Shown here piece after piece: positions 61,222 to 64,000 of a DNA stretch of 64,000 nucleotides (its first letter is position 1; the number at the start of each line of letters is the position of its first letter). Source of the DNA: Solicola gregarius (GTDB lineage Bacteria; Actinomycetota; Actinomycetes; Propionibacteriales; Nocardioidaceae); the NCBI RefSeq assembly GCF_025790165.1, contig NZ_CP094970.1, positions 620,001 to 684,000 of the forward strand, given 5' to 3'. The position numbers and the translations under genes are program-made. Below the pieces are notes generated by a model. It saw nothing but the letters and a program-made list of their open reading frames with translations, did not search any database and was not told where the DNA came from.

Positions 61222-62594
61222 GGTGCCTGTTTCACCTCGGTGATGTCAGTGGGCTGCGCACGACCCTTCACCAGGTGGTAGAGGACGATCGTCAGGATCG
61301 TGCCGAAGGCGATGCCGCCCAGCTCGAAGTCGTCGGTGATCTCCAGTGTCACACCGCCGATGCCCGCGATCAGACCGGCAGCGAGCGGCACCATGTTGGC
61401 GGGGTTGCCGAAGTCGACACCGTTGTCGACCCAGATCTTCGCGCCGATCAGGCCGATCATGCCGTAGAGGACGACGGTGATTCCGCCGAGCACCCCGCCC
61501 GGGATCGCATTGATGATCACGCCGAACTTCGGGCAGAGGCCGAGGATGATCGCGCAGACCGCCGCGACGTAGTACGCCGCCGTCGAGTAGATCCGGGTGG
61601 CGGACATGACGCCGATGTTCTCGGCGTACGTCGTGGTCGGTGAGGCGCCGAACGCGCTCGCGAACGCGGTGGCGACACCGTCGGCGCCCAGCGCACGGCC
61701 CATGTACGGGTCGAGGTCTTCGCCGGTCATCTCGGCGACGGCGCGTACGTGGCCGGTGTTCTCGGCGATGAGCGCGATGACGCCGGGGATGACGAGCAGG
61801 ATGAACGTCAGCGAGAAGCTCGGCGAGTGGATCGCGGAGACGCCGTCGGCGAGGTCGCCCGTCGGCAGGCCGATCCACTTGGCGTCGCCGAGGCCGGCGA
61901 GGTCGATCCGATCGTGCGGCACTGCTTCGCCGTTGCTCGTCGGCAGCACTGAGGTGATCTCGCCGAACATCAGGTCGGACAGCCACGAGAGCACGTAGCC
62001 GAACACGAGCGCCAGGAACACCGCGATGCGCGCCCAGAAGCCGGGCAGCAGCACTGCCGCACACACCAGGAAGACCGTCGTGAGCAGGCCGATCCACTGG
62101 TCCTGCGGCCAGTACGTCTGTGCGACGACGGGAGCGAGGTTGAAGCCGATCAGCATCACGACGGCGCCGGTCACGGCCGGCGGCAGCACCTTCTTGAGCA
62201 GGTCCGCGCCCGCGAAGTGCACCAGGACACCGACCGCGGCGAGGATGAGGCCCGAGACCAAGATCGCGCCGGTGACATCGGCGGAGTCACCGCCCTGCGC
62301 TCGAATGGCGGTCACGCCCGCGACGAACGAGGCACTCGTACCGAGGTAGCTCGGCACCCGCCCGTTGACGATGACCAGGAACAGGATCGTGCACAGACCC
62401 GAGAACAGGATCGCGAGGTTGGGGTCGAGACCCATCACGATCGGGAAGACGAACGTCGCGCCGAACATGGCGACGACGTGCTGGGCACCGAGCCCGATCG
62501 TGCGCGGCCAGCTCAGCCGCTCCTGGGGTCCGACCGCCTGACCCGGCGGCGGCGTCTTGCCGCCGTGGACGACCTTCCAGCTGAACATCGACAT
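61218..62594 (-). CDS. Nucleobase permease, UraA-like (NCS2 family)
   Basis: The 458-residue protein has about 14 membrane segments and the NCS2 signature SPTTTYAENIGVMSATRIYS, which is very close to the corresponding part of uracil permease UraA. The N-terminus has LGAQHVVAMFGATFVFPIVMG. Uracil is therefore the most likely substrate, with xanthine or a related ring possible. It heads a six-gene operon, so the substrate imported is probably that of the molybdenum enzyme. The start codon is ATG, either 62594 or the nearby one at 62588. Confidence 0.93.
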   Translation of the reverse strand: MSMFSWKVVHGGKTPPPGQAVGPQERLSWPRTIGLGAQHVVAMFGATFVFPIVMGLDPNLAILFSGLCTILFLVIVNGRVPSYLGTSASFVAGVTAIRAQGGDSADVTGAILVSGLILAAVGVLVHFAGADLLKKVLPPAVTGAVVMLIGFNLAPVVAQTYWPQDQWIGLLTTVFLVCAAVLLPGFWARIAVFLALVFGYVLSWLSDLMFGEITSVLPTSNGEAVPHDRIDLAGLGDAKWIGLPTGDLADGVSAIHSPSFSLTFILLVIPGVIALIAENTGHVRAVAEMTGEDLDPYMGRALGADGVATAFASAFGASPTTTYAENIGVMSATRIYSTAAYYVAAVCAIILGLCPKFGVIINAIPGGVLGGITVVLYGMIGLIGAKIWVDNGVDFGNPANMVPLAAGLIAGIGGVTLEITDDFELGGIAFGTILTIVLYHLVKGRAQPTDITEVKQAP

Positions 62595-62818
62595 CTGTGT
62601 CTCCTCAGGAGGGGTGCGCTAGAGCCCCGTTGGGCCGACCTTAGTGTGCCGTGTCACAGGCCAGCACGGGCGACTATTGCCAAACGGTCCCGAAGACTGC
62701 TGGCAGACGTTGCATGGCGAATCCGAGACCGAATCGATACCGATGGCGTACAACGTCCGCGCGGGGTCGGACGTCCTTGGGTACGACCAACGTCCATCGA
62801 CGCATGCCCGGGGGCATC

Positions 62819-63535
62819 GTGAACACCTTCGTCAAGCCGGCTTGGACGGTCGCAGCTGCGCTCGCCCTGACCGGCACCACCATCGCCGCACCCACCGTCG
62901 CCTCGGGCTCGCCTTCGCCGGCGAGAAACGGCGTGTGTGCAGGCGTTTCGTCCTGCCATCGGGTCGCCACCATCGACGTCGACGGCGATCGCCGCGCCGA
63001 CCAGGTCGGCTGGCACCAGCTCGGCAAGAACCGCGTTGAGATCCGCGTACGCACCGTGCGTGGCCGCTCGCTGCGCCACACCGTGAACGTCCGCTACTGG
63101 TGGAAGGGCGGTGACTGGGGAGGCGCCGCGTGGATCGACGGCCGTCCCGGCGCGGAGCTGCTGGTCGGCTCGCTGATGGGTGCGCACACGCCGTTCTACA
63201 CCATGCTGACCTTCCGCAAGGGGCGCCTCGTCATGGAGAAGAGTCCCGCCGTCGGCGCGTACGGCAGCGACCGGTGGGCGATCGACTCGTCGCTGATGGC
63301 GTACGCGGGCTGGAACCGCAACGTCAGCCCGAACGGACGCATCACGATGACCCAGCGCGTCGCCTCCCGCAACGGTGACGGCGTCGAGTTCAAGGGCCAC
63401 GACGTCCGGTACGCGTGGACGGCAGGTCATTGGAAGCAGGTCAAGCGGAGCCCGCACTGGTACAAGAACAGCCGCAAGGCGAGCAAGATCGGTGGCTGGC
63501 ACGTGTGGCACCTGCAGCGCTTTCCCGGGCTGTAG
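62819..63535 (+). CDS. Secreted protein of unknown function
   Basis: GTG at 62819 opens a 238-residue frame with a signal peptide (VNTFVKPAWTVAAALALTGTTIA). The alternative ATG at 62804 adds five residues. The mature part has CAGVSSCHRVATIDVDGDRRADQVGW, with an acidic DxDxDxxxD pattern resembling calcium-binding FG-GAP/EF-like loops, then Trp- and Gly-rich repeats (YWWKGGDWGGAAW). No named family is recognised. It is convergent with the PucR-type gene, and a long hairpin lies between. Confidence 0.75.
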   Translation: MNTFVKPAWTVAAALALTGTTIAAPTVASGSPSPARNGVCAGVSSCHRVATIDVDGDRRADQVGWHQLGKNRVEIRVRTVRGRSLRHTVNVRYWWKGGDWGGAAWIDGRPGAELLVGSLMGAHTPFYTMLTFRKGRLVMEKSPAVGAYGSDRWAIDSSLMAYAGWNRNVSPNGRITMTQRVASRNGDGVEFKGHDVRYAWTAGHWKQVKRSPHWYKNSRKASKIGGWHVWHLQRFPGL

Positions 63536-63541
63536 CCCTCG

Positions 63542-63589
63542 GACGAATAGACATTTGTCATGCCCTGGCCTGACAAATGTCTATTCGTC
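63542..63589. terminator. Perfect hairpin between convergent genes
   Basis: The arms at 63542-63560 and 63571-63589 are perfectly complementary over 19 bp, with a 10-nt loop. It is AT-richer than its surroundings and fills the space between the two convergent stop codons, so it probably terminates both transcripts. Confidence 0.8.
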
Positions 63590-63591
63590 GG

Positions 63592-64000
63592 CTACGCCCG
63601 CACCTGCAGCACCTGGAGCGCAACCGCGATGTTCAGCCGCAGATGGGGATCGGCGCTGAACGGTCCGAGGATGCGCTCCAGCTTGCTGATCCGGTAGCGC
63701 ATCGTGTTGTAGTGGAAGAACTGCACCCGCGCCGCCTCGGCGACGTTGAGGTTCGTGTCGAGCAGGATCTGCAGGGTCGTACGTAGGTCGCGTGCCTCGT
63801 CGGTGTCCTCGGCGAGCTCGCCGAGGACCTCGGCCGCGAACGCCTGCAGCTCCCGGTCGTCGGGGATGAGCGCGATCAGCCGGTGGATGCCGAGCTGGTC
63901 GAAGTGCGTCGTCGAGCCGCCGCCGTTCATCCGGCGGCCCACCTCGGTCGCTCGCCGCGCCTGCGCGTACCCGTCGGGGAGCCCTCCGATCGAGCGGACG
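63592..64000 (-). CDS. PucR-type transcriptional regulator, C-terminal part
   Basis: The gene is cut by the window edge and only its last 136 or so codons are seen. They encode a PucR/CdaR C-terminal helix-turn-helix: RDLRTTLQILLDTNLNVAEAARVQFFHYNTMRYRISKLERILG. PucR regulators control purine and related nitrogen catabolism. It is convergent with the secreted protein gene rather than divergent from the permease operon, so regulation of that operon is possible but not shown by the layout. Confidence 0.9.
   Translation of the reverse strand, partial: VRSIGGLPDGYAQARRATEVGRRMNGGGSTTHFDQLGIHRLIALIPDDRELQAFAAEVLGELAEDTDEARDLRTTLQILLDTNLNVAEAARVQFFHYNTMRYRISKLERILGPFSADPHLRLNIAVALQVLQVRA

Overview
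This 64-kb window comes from a high-GC actinobacterial chromosome. The codon bias, GTG/TTG starts, many four-base ATGA overlaps, leaderless-looking promoters, a whiB7-type gene, mycoredoxin, AdnAB and a PPA1309-type protein point to Propionibacteriales, most likely a Nocardioidaceae relative. That placement is an inference from gene content. No 16S rRNA or other taxonomic marker is present.

Region 1 (1-6.4 kb) is an accessory block ending at the 3' side of an initiator tRNA gene. It holds a type III restriction-modification pair (res is cut by the window edge) and an unrecognised gene with an HEPN-like C-terminal signature.

Region 2 (6.5-33 kb) is a conserved actinobacterial core. Its gene order resembles the mycobacterial Rv3193c-Rv3202c segment: UPF0182, PDZ/Lon-like protease, zincin, TOMM/ThiF-like protein, ABC1 kinase, whiB7, uvrD2, mrx1, nudC, adnB, adnA. 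Into this are threaded moaE, a NUDIX gene, a sulfotransferase, an aminotransferase, grpB, a purine nucleoside phosphorylase and a frameshifted acetyltransferase gene. Two regulatory features stand out. One is a complete-looking whiB7 leader with promoter, AT-rich element, 56-codon leader ORF, competing stem and terminator. The other is a cluster of DnaA boxes at 14.46-14.76 kb, away from any dnaA or dnaN gene.

Region 3 (33-43.5 kb) is metabolic. It contains a CoA-transferase translationally coupled to a fused carboxyltransferase, a carbamate kinase/ring-opening amidohydrolase operon, a TetR-regulated membrane protein with two visible operators, a fumarylacetoacetase-fold hydratase and two acetyltransferases.

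Region 4 (43.7-55.4 kb) contains a decayed 13E12-type HNH gene, a hyuA-hyuB-NmrA operon, a low-GC secreted-protein/ABC-transporter cassette that looks horizontally acquired, a PadR/DUF1700-type pair and wrbA.

Region 5 (55.4-64 kb) is a six-gene, fully overlapping operon: UraA-type permease, CoxM, CoxS and CoxL molybdenum hydroxylase, CoxG, amidase. It is followed by a secreted protein and the end of a PucR-type regulator. Together with the ring-opening amidohydrolase, it could supply an oxidative pyrimidine (uracil to barbiturate to ureidomalonate) route. This is a hypothesis from gene content, not a demonstrated pathway. Long, near-perfect intergenic hairpins without U-tracts recur at several gene ends.
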